55,917 nt of DNA from Sulfurimonas sp. RIFCSPLOWO2_12_36_12 (GTDB taxonomy: Bacteria > Campylobacterota > Campylobacteria > Campylobacterales > Sulfurimonadaceae): NCBI GenBank assembly GCA_001829675.1, contig MIBZ01000039.1:1-55917 (forward strand). Direction: 5' to 3'. The notes under the pieces are model-generated. The model was not told the DNA's origin, did no database searches, and was given only the letters and a program-made list of their open reading frames with translations. This document shows positions 24,540 through 32,278 of this stretch, piece by piece. How positions within the stretch are numbered: position 1 is the stretch's first letter; the number at the start of each line of letters is the position of its first letter. Both the position numbers and the translations under genes were made by a program.

Positions 24540-25280
24540 TTAGCTTTTGTTTGTATAAAATTGTTCATATGTAACTCTGGGTTTGACGACAATAGAAGGC
24601 GTATTTGTAGGACAAACCTCTTGACACGCGCCACATCCGATACATCCGTCATAAATTTCAGGTCTGTTTCCTCCGCCGGCATCAGGAACCATGGCAATTG
24701 CACCAAGCGGATTTGGAACCGGGCACATATCAGCACATAGCGTACACTGTTTATCTTCAAATGAATCAAATTTTTCTAGAAGTTTTACTTCAAGTTCGTT
24801 TCTGTTTACGACTGAATTAGTAAATTTGTGCATCCGACTGTTGTACCCTTTTGGAATAGGGGTGTTTGTCATGGCAAGGCAGCTGTTTGGAAACTTTAAT
24901 ACGGCGATTCCCATTTTAATATCTTGCGGTTTTTCACAGTGGTGATCAAGTGCTCCGCTGGGACAAGCAAGAACACATGGTACCGCACTGCATGCATAAC
25001 AGCCTCTCTCATCTGCATCTATATACGGAGTGCCTAAACCATGTCCTTTGCCAAAATCAGCCAACTTTATTGAGTGGTAAGGGCAGACTTGAAGACATTG
25101 ACCACACTTAATACATAGTGCCAAAAACTTTTTTTCATCAACTGCTCCCGGCGGTCTTAATCTGTTCTCGGCTCTTAGTGCGTACGGGGAGAAGACAATC
25201 CCTCCACCTAAAACAACTCCCAAAATTCCTAGGGTAGAGTATTTGATAAAAACTCTTTTATCCGTCTTAACTGTTTCCAA
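24540..25280 (-). CDS. nosG: NosG, NapG-like ferredoxin protein
   Basis: The 246-residue protein has four [4Fe-4S] motifs: CIKCGQCLQVC, CYACSAVPCVLAC, CTLCADMC and CIGCGACQEVC. The N-terminus has a hydrophobic segment (about residues 13-33) preceded by DKRVFIK. That is a Tat-like motif with Lys-Arg in place of the twin arginine, fitting export of a folded iron-sulfur protein. NosG should accept electrons from NosH and reduce the periplasmic cytochromes. It lies between nosD and nosC1 with gaps of 3 and 10 bases. Confidence 0.92.
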   Translation of the reverse strand: METVKTDKRVFIKYSTLGILGVVLGGGIVFSPYALRAENRLRPPGAVDEKKFLALCIKCGQCLQVCPYHSIKLADFGKGHGLGTPYIDADERGCYACSAVPCVLACPSGALDHHCEKPQDIKMGIAVLKFPNSCLAMTNTPIPKGYNSRMHKFTNSVVNRNELEVKLLEKFDSFEDKQCTLCADMCPVPNPLGAIAMVPDAGGGNRPEIYDGCIGCGACQEVCPTNTPSIVVKPRVTYEQFYTNKS

Positions 25281-25283
25281 AAT

Positions 25284-26501
25284 CTATCCTTCTATCTTAA
25301 CTATCGGTTTTTTATCTTCAAACAAAAAAAGCGGCTTTGTAAAGGGTGCCAGTTTTGCTAAAAAATTCAGTAAAGATATGACCGGTGAGCCATAAAAAAA
25401 TTTTACATCAGGGTTGTAAATCCAAAGCTGATCCGCGTACTGATAAACTCTATGAGGAGAATCTCCGATATTGTCTCTGTTTTTGTCAAATCCTTCATAG
25501 TTGTCCCAATAATTTTTTACAATCTCATTGTTGTATGTTTTGCTTGATCTCCCATCGTTAACAACATCTTCTATATTTCCCATTATTTTGTTATTGGTAA
25601 TGATGTTATTTTCACTGAGTGAGTGGAAGTGAAGTGCTTCAGAATTGTAGAGTATTTTATTGTTCCGTATCCAGTTGTTTGTATCAGGCTCAAAAGGAGA
25701 TCTGTCTATATACATACCCTGAGCGCAATATAAAATCGTATTGTCTTCGATTGTAAAGTTTGTTACCTCTTTGAGTCCTATGCCCATGCCCGTTGCTCCG
25801 ACGGAGCTTTTTATAAAGTTTCCGCTTGCGATCGTATCTTTAGAGTACATAAAAAAAATCCCGACAGAGTTGTATTGATATCTGTTGTTAATCACACGAT
25901 TTTTGCCGGCATACATAAAGTGCAGAGAATATCTGCAATGCTCCGCAAAATTTTCCTCTATAAGATTTCCATGGCTATACCAAACAACCATATCACGAGA
26001 ACGAATAAGTGAATTTTTTTTGATAATATTGTCATTGCTATACCAAAGTCTTAAACCGTCCCCTTTTAGTCCTAACTCAAAATCTTTTGATGTTATAGTG
26101 TTGTTTGAAATGATAGAGTTTTTTGTCATTTGCATGTCTATTCCAAAGAGGCAATCTTCTATAATGCAGTAACTTACTTCACACTGTTTTGCCTCAGTGA
26201 TTGTAACAGCGGCATCAATATTTTCATGTCTGTCACCGCTGCCTACTATCTTTAAATTTTTGAGTGTTACAAAAGAACTTTTTATTTTGATGACTGTTCC
26301 TTTGCCTTCCCCGTCAATAACAACTCCACTCTCTTTGCCAACAATAGTCAACGGCTTGTCTATTACGATACTGCCCTTATATACTCCTGCCGGAAGCTTG
26401 ATAATAGAGCCGCTTGGAGCACTATCTATAGCTTCTTGGAGTACATTTGCTTGTAGCGTCATCATAAACAAAATCAAAAGAGTAGAAGTAATTTTAAACA
26501 T
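25284..26501 (-). CDS. nosD: NosD, beta-helix copper-site maturation protein
   Basis: The 405-residue periplasmic protein has a signal peptide (about residues 1-18). Long parallel beta-helix repeats rich in Asn follow (NNTITSKDF, NNIIKKNSLI, ENNIITNNKI), typical of carbohydrate-binding/CASH domains. NosD works with NosF and NosY to insert sulfur and copper into NosZ. Length and the tail region (WDNYEGFDKNRDNIGD) match the family. The nosB stop is one base before its start. Confidence 0.93.
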   Translation of the reverse strand: MFKITSTLLILFMMTLQANVLQEAIDSAPSGSIIKLPAGVYKGSIVIDKPLTIVGKESGVVIDGEGKGTVIKIKSSFVTLKNLKIVGSGDRHENIDAAVTITEAKQCEVSYCIIEDCLFGIDMQMTKNSIISNNTITSKDFELGLKGDGLRLWYSNDNIIKKNSLIRSRDMVVWYSHGNLIEENFAEHCRYSLHFMYAGKNRVINNRYQYNSVGIFFMYSKDTIASGNFIKSSVGATGMGIGLKEVTNFTIEDNTILYCAQGMYIDRSPFEPDTNNWIRNNKILYNSEALHFHSLSENNIITNNKIMGNIEDVVNDGRSSKTYNNEIVKNYWDNYEGFDKNRDNIGDSPHRVYQYADQLWIYNPDVKFFYGSPVISLLNFLAKLAPFTKPLFLFEDKKPIVKIEG

Positions 26502-26502
26502 T

Positions 26503-27285
26503 TTATGCGTTTGTCTCTTTCATGGCTTTTTGTTTTGCAAAGAAAGCGAGAAGGCTAAATAAACCTATTGCAACAATAAGATAAAAACCAATTGCAGGAT
26601 AGGAGTGTGTGGTAAATTGAGCAATTTTTCCATCTCCAAAAACAGTCGGCATAAAAGGTTTAATTTTAAATGCACCCCAATCGTGAAGATTATGCCCAAA
26701 CCAATAGAGCCAGTAGGAGTAATCAGCTATAAAAAGAAATGGAAGTGATGCAGGAATTAGCATAATATAGTTAAGTATTCTTTTATTGTAGGCTATAAAA
26801 TATATCATCCCTAAAGAGAGTGTTAAAAGAGCATAAATTCCTATCTCTCTCTCAACTACTCCGCCAACCCACATTGGGTCCATTCCGACATAGTGGTTGA
26901 TTGTATTCATCTCATGCACCTCTCCGCTAAAGCCGTCAAAATGAAAAAAAACCGGGATTCCTTGTGGAAAAGCCTCTTTCGGGTAGTTTGGAGCTTCGAG
27001 CGAAACTGCCCAAATAGGAAGTGAAGCTACACCGATTTCTGATGAAGACTCCATCATTTTTTCTAAATTATTATGTGCTTCTTTGGGAGTAGTTACACTT
27101 TTATATCTGTTTTGATTGTAAAAATTCCATATAATTTTACTAAAAGAGGAGACCTCTTCATTTTTACCTGAATCAATTTTGTTGAGTGTTCCATGAAAAG
27201 CAATCATTGGAAGTGTAAAAGAGAGTGTTAAAATAAGTAGCGCTAAAGTGGCAAAAATTCTTGCTTTTATCATGCTTGGGTGCAT
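26503..27285 (-). CDS. nosB: NosB, membrane protein of clade II nos clusters
   Basis: The 260-residue protein has one N-terminal membrane helix (about residues 10-30), a periplasmic loop of about 120 residues and four more helices. It matches by position and shape NosB, the polytopic protein between nosZ and nosD in Wolinella and other clade II clusters. Its function is unproven there and has been suggested to involve electron transfer or maturation. ATG 27285 has aagga nine bases upstream. A large hairpin separates it from nosZ. Confidence 0.8.
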   Translation of the reverse strand: MHPSMIKARIFATLALLILTLSFTLPMIAFHGTLNKIDSGKNEEVSSFSKIIWNFYNQNRYKSVTTPKEAHNNLEKMMESSSEIGVASLPIWAVSLEAPNYPKEAFPQGIPVFFHFDGFSGEVHEMNTINHYVGMDPMWVGGVVEREIGIYALLTLSLGMIYFIAYNKRILNYIMLIPASLPFLFIADYSYWLYWFGHNLHDWGAFKIKPFMPTVFGDGKIAQFTTHSYPAIGFYLIVAIGLFSLLAFFAKQKAMKETNA

Positions 27286-27310
27286 TATGGTGGTTCCTTT
27301 ATAGAAGTAT

Positions 27311-27344
27311 AAAGGGGGAAAGAGTTTTAACTCTTACCACCTTT
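27311..27344 (-). promoter_or_regulatory. Large hairpin between nosZ and nosB
   Basis: On the transcribed strand, 16-base arms (27344-27329 and 27326-27311) pair with only two mismatches around a two-base loop. It stands about 23 bases after the nosZ stop and before the nosB ribosome-binding site. No T-run follows, so a pure terminator is less likely than partial termination or 3'-end protection of the nosZ message. Confidence 0.6.
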
Positions 27345-27366
27345 AACTTGATTTGAAATGTCAAGA

Positions 27367-29967
27367 TTAGAATAGATTTGCGTTTTCATCTACCCATTTG
27401 AGATATTCAATAATATTTTTAGTCTCTTGTTCGCTCATATGCTGATTTGGCATTCTGAGGTTAAAGTAATCAATCATAGCTTTAGTATATGGGTCATTAT
27501 ACATAGTTTCAGGTTTCATAATAAAATCTTTAACCCATTTTGTACCATCTTTGCCATGTCTCTCAAGCACACCGGTTAAATCCGGACCGGATGAAACTTT
27601 ACCGATAACATGACAACCGCCGCATCCGCCTTCACCGAATGCTTTCTCGCCTGCAGCAGCCGAAGCTGATTGTTTCGTTGCAATAAGTCTTACAAGCGCA
27701 TCTTTTGCTCTAATACCGACATCTGCAGTTTTAACCATATATTGCCAAATCATATTCTCAAAAAGAATTGCATTTTCCATGTTGCCGGCTTTTGCAGCCG
27801 CATTTGCAAGTTTTTTCTGTTCTGGAATTTTACCGTATTGGTCCATCGCATCTGTAACAAGGTCCGCAACAACTTTGTGTTTCTCGTATTTGTTCTCTTT
27901 CAAGAACTTAACGACAGATTGAATAACTGCATCAGTAGCAGCGTTTGTTGCAACAGTTTTGTCATACTCAGCTTTAAGTTGCGCAGGAGTCATTGTCTGC
28001 ATTTTTGTTTTTTGAGCGCTAACATATTTTTTGTTAGGGTCTTTAACCATCAAATAACCCATCATCTCTAAGTGTAGTGCAGAACAAAACTCAGTACAGT
28101 AGTAAGGGAAAACACCCTCCATATCAGCTATAAATTTTACACTTGAAGTTTTACCCGGTTCTAATGATGCGTGAATATTGTAATGGTCCACTGTAAAACC
28201 GTGAGCCTCATCTTGGGCTCTCTCAAGGTTTGTTAAGTACATTGTAACTTCATCACCTTTGTTTACGGTAATTCTTTCAGGATTTATATGTGAGCGAACC
28301 ATAGTTGCATATACTTTAACTTTGTTTCCGTTTCTCTCAACTCTCTCTTGACCGGCAAGTGTTTTACCTTCATGAACAGTATCTGTTCTAGAGTTGGTAC
28401 CCATTGTATATCTAACATGTCCATTAAGTTTTTCAACTCTAATCGCAACAGCGTTGTGAGGCTCACCTAACGGTAGAGGCATGTCAACAAGCAAATCCAT
28501 TTTTTTACCGCTAATATCAATCAGCTGATGGTTTTGTGGATGCAATGGACCGACATTTTGAAATCTATCAATCGAAAGTTTATTTAGAGCGATAATATAT
28601 CTCCCTTGAGGATCCATGGTTTCACTCTCCATACCGCATAAGTGACCGATGTTATAGTGAACATTTTGTTTATCTAATATTTTTAGAGTTTTATAGTTCC
28701 ACTTTACAACTTGACTGTCAACATAGAGTGAAGTGTATATTTCGCCGTCAACCGGAGAGTATTGGCTATGTAATGGCCCCAGACCCAGCTCTGCTTGACC
28801 GTGTAGAGATTTTTTCATATCTAAAATCGGAACACCGTATGGGTCTTTTCCTTCAAACTCTTTATTGTCAATAAGTTTTTTAATCTTACTCCACTTATAA
28901 ACAGAAGCGTGCGTATCTAACTTTCCACAAACAGTAATGTATTCGCCATCAGGAGAAACATCAACACCATGCGGAGATTTTGGTTCCGGAACTAAAAAGA
29001 GCGCATTGTTTTTTACTGCAATGTCCATAGGAATAACCTTATGGTTATTTATCATTTTCACATTTTTTGGATCTTTTGCAAGTTCAGCAAGCTTTTTCCA
29101 GTTGTAAATATGTAAAAAGTCAGTATCGTTTCTACTCATACCGGCTTCATTCGGCGGCATGCCCACTTCGATTCCGCCTGTGTACATCTCACTATTTACC
29201 GAGTTGGTAAAACCCCAGCCGTCTGATGCAGCTTTACCTGAGTCACTTAAATCTTGCATATATGGAGGCATCTCAATCGTAAAAGACTCTTTTTCTTGGA
29301 CTCTGCCCTTCTTAGGGTCAAATCTCCACATTGTAACACCGCCGCGGTAAGTCTCTTTATAGTCCTCGATTGGATGGTAGTTATTATCAAACGGAGCAGC
29401 ATATTGACATGCTTCTAAGATAAAATCACTATTTTGAGTAAAGAAAGCGCCGCCATGTGATGATTTGAATACAGGGTTGACAACAATTTGCTTAGTTTCA
29501 AAATCTGCTAAGTCAATGATTGCTATACGAGGGTTGGCTTTATCGTTGATTGCCAGCCACTTACCGTCATATTTTCCATCTTTTTCAGATAAAGCAGGGT
29601 GGTGTGTATCTCCCCAGTTAATCTCTTTTCCTCTAATATTACCTTGTCTAAGAACTTTTTTTGACTCTTCATCAAACCCATATCCTTGCCAAGGTTCTGG
29701 AGTAAAAACACCAATATATTTTAGAATTCTCATTGATGGAACACCATAAACAATTACTTGTCCAGATTGTCCGCCCGAACTAAATACAACATACTCATCT
29801 TTTACGCCAGACGGATTGTAAGTTTTTGCAGCACGGACAACATCAATCTCACTTAACCCTCTTGCTTTCATGACTTTTTGTAGCTCACCCTCAGAAGCAA
29901 ACGAAGCCGTCGCCGCCAAAGAAGCTCCTACAAGAAGCAAAACAAGTTTATTAGAATACTTAATCAT
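27367..29967 (-). CDS. nosZ: Nitrous oxide reductase, cytochrome c-fused clade II type
   Basis: NosZ reduces N2O to N2 in the periplasm. The 866-residue precursor has a Sec signal peptide (about residues 1-25, no twin arginine), the clade II hallmark. The seven-bladed propeller carries the CuZ histidines, starting with GDTHHPALS (H122/H123). The cupredoxin domain binds CuA with YYCTEFCSALHLEM near residue 625. A C-terminal c-type haem domain has CGGCHVIG near residue 782, the extension known in Wolinella. ATG 29967 was chosen for its aaggag site and the signal peptide; the open frame continues 14 codons upstream. It is the first gene of the cluster. Confidence 0.97.
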   Translation of the reverse strand: MIKYSNKLVLLLVGASLAATASFASEGELQKVMKARGLSEIDVVRAAKTYNPSGVKDEYVVFSSGGQSGQVIVYGVPSMRILKYIGVFTPEPWQGYGFDEESKKVLRQGNIRGKEINWGDTHHPALSEKDGKYDGKWLAINDKANPRIAIIDLADFETKQIVVNPVFKSSHGGAFFTQNSDFILEACQYAAPFDNNYHPIEDYKETYRGGVTMWRFDPKKGRVQEKESFTIEMPPYMQDLSDSGKAASDGWGFTNSVNSEMYTGGIEVGMPPNEAGMSRNDTDFLHIYNWKKLAELAKDPKNVKMINNHKVIPMDIAVKNNALFLVPEPKSPHGVDVSPDGEYITVCGKLDTHASVYKWSKIKKLIDNKEFEGKDPYGVPILDMKKSLHGQAELGLGPLHSQYSPVDGEIYTSLYVDSQVVKWNYKTLKILDKQNVHYNIGHLCGMESETMDPQGRYIIALNKLSIDRFQNVGPLHPQNHQLIDISGKKMDLLVDMPLPLGEPHNAVAIRVEKLNGHVRYTMGTNSRTDTVHEGKTLAGQERVERNGNKVKVYATMVRSHINPERITVNKGDEVTMYLTNLERAQDEAHGFTVDHYNIHASLEPGKTSSVKFIADMEGVFPYYCTEFCSALHLEMMGYLMVKDPNKKYVSAQKTKMQTMTPAQLKAEYDKTVATNAATDAVIQSVVKFLKENKYEKHKVVADLVTDAMDQYGKIPEQKKLANAAAKAGNMENAILFENMIWQYMVKTADVGIRAKDALVRLIATKQSASAAAGEKAFGEGGCGGCHVIGKVSSGPDLTGVLERHGKDGTKWVKDFIMKPETMYNDPYTKAMIDYFNLRMPNQHMSEQETKNIIEYLKWVDENANLF

Positions 29968-30021
29968 CTCTTTCTCCTTATGTCTATTTGAAACGGAGAT
30001 ACCGCACAAATGTTAATAGAT

Positions 30022-30027
30022 ATATTA
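30022..30027 (-). promoter_or_regulatory. -10 hexamer of the nosZ promoter
   Basis: Read on the minus strand the hexamer is TAATAT, 29.5 bases from the centre of the FNR-type box at 30050-30063. It gives a leader of about 50 bases before the nosZ ATG. Confidence 0.45.
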
Positions 30028-30049
30028 AAGTAAACAAAAGGTCAAAAAT

Positions 30050-30063
30050 TTGACTATGGTCAA
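30050..30063 (-). promoter_or_regulatory. FNR/Crp-type box upstream of nosZ
   Basis: TTGACTATGGTCAA is a perfect dyad (TTGAC-N4-GTCAA, core TTGA-N6-TCAA). A further GTCAA half-site at 30041-30045 makes a second, offset dyad with the TTGAC. Two FNR-like regulators with an ETLSR helix are encoded nearby. The position fits class II activation of nosZ. Confidence 0.7.
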
Positions 30064-30097
30064 ATTATTTTATTAATTTTATTATTTAAGTTATTAT

Positions 30098-31030
30098 TTA
30101 TTTATTATGAAAAATAAGATTATCTAAATCTTTTTTTAAATTTATTAATTTTTTTGTTGAAATGCCCAGCTCTTCAAAGGATTGTATGATTGCATCTTCT
30201 TTTTTTCTTAACTCTTTATCTCTTGAGCCTTCGTTCATGGTATAAATTAATTCTACCAAATCTTCTATATTTTGCTCTACAATCTCTAATGATTTATAGC
30301 TATGTTCAATTGAACTGCTGGCATCTTGAATTGAACCATTGATTTTTTCCAAGAAGGTGTTGAAATTATCGTTGGCATTGTGCATATTACTGTTGATATT
30401 GTTTATTTTAATAGGCTGCAGCTCTTTTATTGATGATTTAGAGAGAATTTTCTTTGAAGCAAAAAGAAATTTCTGGACAAAAGCTATTACATCTTTTAAT
30501 TGTGTAAAGATATAAAGAAGCAAAAAGAGCAGTATTAAAAAAAGGAGATATTCAACTGTTTTATAGTTGTTTAACCTCTCTTCAAAATCTTTTTTATACC
30601 CTTTTATAAATTTATCACTCTCAAGAATAAGGGCAAAATTTATGTTGTATATAGTTTTTACCTCTTTTTCAAGAAGAGTGTTAGAGTATGGAGAGCTTAT
30701 TTTTATACTATCCCTAAAGTGTTGTACATGTAGATAAAAATTGTTCCATAAATCTATTATTTTTTTACTTTTTTGAAGTCCTTGTTCTCTTCCGCTCATA
30801 CTGTTTGAAAAGAGTTTTATAGACTCATCCAGCCTTTTTGTCGTGCTCTCCGGATATTGGTAAATATAAAAAATATGTTTTGAAATTTCTTGAGTAAAAT
30901 TTTTTTGTTCATTCATTATGCTCATTAAAGCATTGTGCTGCGAAATAGTTTTTGAAGTGTGATAAAAAATGGCTGCCAAGGCTAAAGAGAGTAGAAAAAT
31001 TAAGGCACCGACTATTTTAATTTTTTTCAT
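30098..31030 (-). CDS. Sensor-like membrane protein without output domain
   Basis: The 310-residue protein has two membrane helices (about residues 5-25 and 157-175) flanking a periplasmic, mostly helical domain of about 130 residues. The rest is a cytoplasmic coiled-coil-like region. This is the topology of four-helix-bundle ligand sensors (chemoreceptor, kinase or PilJ type), but no kinase, HAMP-linked methyl-accepting hairpin or GGDEF is present. The domain contains no cysteine or haem motif. It lies three bases after the crp-like gene and just upstream of nosZ. That suggests it modulates the regulator or nitrogen-oxide sensing, by inference. Confidence 0.55.
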   Translation of the reverse strand: MKKIKIVGALIFLLSLALAAIFYHTSKTISQHNALMSIMNEQKNFTQEISKHIFYIYQYPESTTKRLDESIKLFSNSMSGREQGLQKSKKIIDLWNNFYLHVQHFRDSIKISSPYSNTLLEKEVKTIYNINFALILESDKFIKGYKKDFEERLNNYKTVEYLLFLILLFLLLYIFTQLKDVIAFVQKFLFASKKILSKSSIKELQPIKINNINSNMHNANDNFNTFLEKINGSIQDASSSIEHSYKSLEIVEQNIEDLVELIYTMNEGSRDKELRKKEDAIIQSFEELGISTKKLINLKKDLDNLIFHNK

Positions 31031-31033
31031 ATT

Positions 31034-31690
31034 TTATTCCTCGTAAACAGATAATAGAGCTTCACTGTCTAAAATAACAATTTTAGCATTTTTAGAGTCT
31101 ATTATATTGTCTCTTTTTAATCTGCTTAAAACTCTTGAGAGTGTTTCAGGCTGTATATTTAACATAAGTGATATTTCCGATTTTTTTAGTTTGTTAAATA
31201 TTTCTAGATTATCATGCAGCATCATTGCCACTTTTGCTACTGAACTAAATACAAACTCTCTGTTTATAAGTGATTGAAGCTGTTGTGATTTTAAGATGAT
31301 TTCATTTGTAAATGTGTTACACAGAAGCCCTTTTTTTAAAAAGTTATCCTTGAATTTTTTATATTCTATTACTAATATTTCAGAATCTTCCAAAATAGAT
31401 ATGTTCGCAAAAGATGTAAGAAAATCATCTTTTAGTGTTGATATATCTGATATTAAAGAGGGTGCATAGATATAGTGAAGAAAAATTTCATTATTGTATT
31501 TGTCTATTTTATATGCTTTTACTAAACCTTTCATCAAAAAAAGAAGTGAAGGGTTTTTCTCTTTTTCATAGGTTAGAACATAATCTTTAGTATAATTTTT
31601 GACACTGCTAAATGATGCCAAAAGTTTCAATTCGTCATCTTGGAGTGAAGAGAAAAAATCTAAAGATGAAATGAAGTTTTTAATATGCAT
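31034..31690 (-). CDS. Second Crp/Fnr-family regulator
   Basis: The 218-residue protein has the beta-roll sensor domain, dimer helix and winged helix of the Crp/Fnr family. The recognition helix QPETLSRVLSRL has E182, S185 and R186 in the FNR-type ExxSR arrangement. Only one cysteine (C124) is present, so an FNR cluster is excluded. It is paralogous to the regulator at 19500-20129 and brackets the nos cluster with it. It probably controls nosZ and the divergent cytochrome promoter at 32211-32252, by inference. An ATG just upstream of FISSLDFF was kept as the start. Confidence 0.85.
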   Translation of the reverse strand: MHIKNFISSLDFFSSLQDDELKLLASFSSVKNYTKDYVLTYEKEKNPSLLFLMKGLVKAYKIDKYNNEIFLHYIYAPSLISDISTLKDDFLTSFANISILEDSEILVIEYKKFKDNFLKKGLLCNTFTNEIILKSQQLQSLINREFVFSSVAKVAMMLHDNLEIFNKLKKSEISLMLNIQPETLSRVLSRLKRDNIIDSKNAKIVILDSEALLSVYEE

Positions 31691-31705
31691 TTTTTTGATT
31701 AGCGT

Positions 31706-32134
31706 CTATAATTTGCCACAACTGTCACTCTTTATGTCAAATCGAAACAGCTCTGCTTTTGTATGAAAACTTTTATATATATATCTGATTGAAACATTTG
31801 CGTCTAAGAATCGTTTTGAGCTACTGCAAACACCTTTAGTTATAGCTTTTTGCATTCTGCTTCTATCCTCTTTTTTGACTACTTCATCGCTTTTTGGAGC
31901 ACTGTTTATTTCATATATATAGATGAGCGTTGTATCGTCTGCTTTAATTTCTGTGAGCTCTGTATATTTGTCAATGGTTTGAGGAAGAGACTTGGATAGT
32001 TCTATGGCTGCTAATTTTGCAATTTCTTTATTTTGTTCAATCATATTGTTTATTGGCAATTCTCTAGTTTGCATATTTGCTGCTGATAATAAAAGCGGCA
32101 GGATTGTTATTAGAATAGCGGGTAAAAATTTCAT
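31706..32134 (-). CDS. Small exported hypothetical protein
   Basis: I do not recognise the family. The 142-residue protein has a signal peptide (about residues 1-18, ending LLSAA). Two cysteines lie in its C-terminal part (GVCSSSKRFLDANVSIRYIY and SDSCGKL), spaced for a disulfide. The pattern of a strand-rich end with 'IRYIYKSF' resembles small periplasmic proteins, but no function can be given. It is first in the minus-strand unit with the crp-like gene, and diverges from the pentahaem cytochrome gene over a shared FNR-type box. Confidence 0.55.
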   Translation of the reverse strand: MKFLPAILITILPLLLSAANMQTRELPINNMIEQNKEIAKLAAIELSKSLPQTIDKYTELTEIKADDTTLIYIYEINSAPKSDEVVKKEDRSRMQKAITKGVCSSSKRFLDANVSIRYIYKSFHTKAELFRFDIKSDSCGKL

Positions 32135-32210
32135 ATCTTCTCTCTGTTTTTTTTGTATTATACATAAAATAGCATAAGAGCCTATAGGTTTAGAAAATTA
32201 AAATTTGTAA

Positions 32211-32224
32211 CTGATTTATATCAA
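32211..32224 (+). promoter_or_regulatory. FNR-type box of the pentahaem cytochrome promoter
   Basis: CTGATTTATATCAA matches TTGAT-N4-ATCAA with one mismatch. Its centre (32217.5) is 29.5 bases before TAAAAT at 32247-32252, the same spacing as at 14117 and 30050. It lies between divergent genes and could also influence the 32134 unit. Confidence 0.65.
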
Positions 32225-32246
32225 CAACATACTCTTTGTGTTTAGT

Positions 32247-32252
32247 TAAAAT
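32247..32252 (+). promoter_or_regulatory. -10 hexamer of the pentahaem cytochrome promoter
   Basis: TAAAAT lies 26 bases before the start codon and at class II distance from the FNR-type box. Confidence 0.5.
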
Positions 32253-32278
32253 GTGCAAATTTTAATTTTGGAGCAGAT

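Noticed and set aside
24529..24769. Long N-terminal extension of NosC1 (frame opens at 24769)
   Set aside because: The extension overlaps nosG almost entirely and lacks a ribosome-binding site, whereas ATG 24529 opens a clean lipoprotein signal peptide.
25284..26501. Tandem repeat or CRISPR-like array
   Set aside because: The periodic pattern comes from beta-helix coils of NosD; no identical repeats with spacers are present. No CRISPR array was seen anywhere in the window.
27670..28071. Plus-strand 133-residue frame inside nosZ
   Set aside because: It lies antisense to the cupredoxin/cytochrome part of nosZ, and its Cys/Phe-rich translation reflects nosZ codon use.
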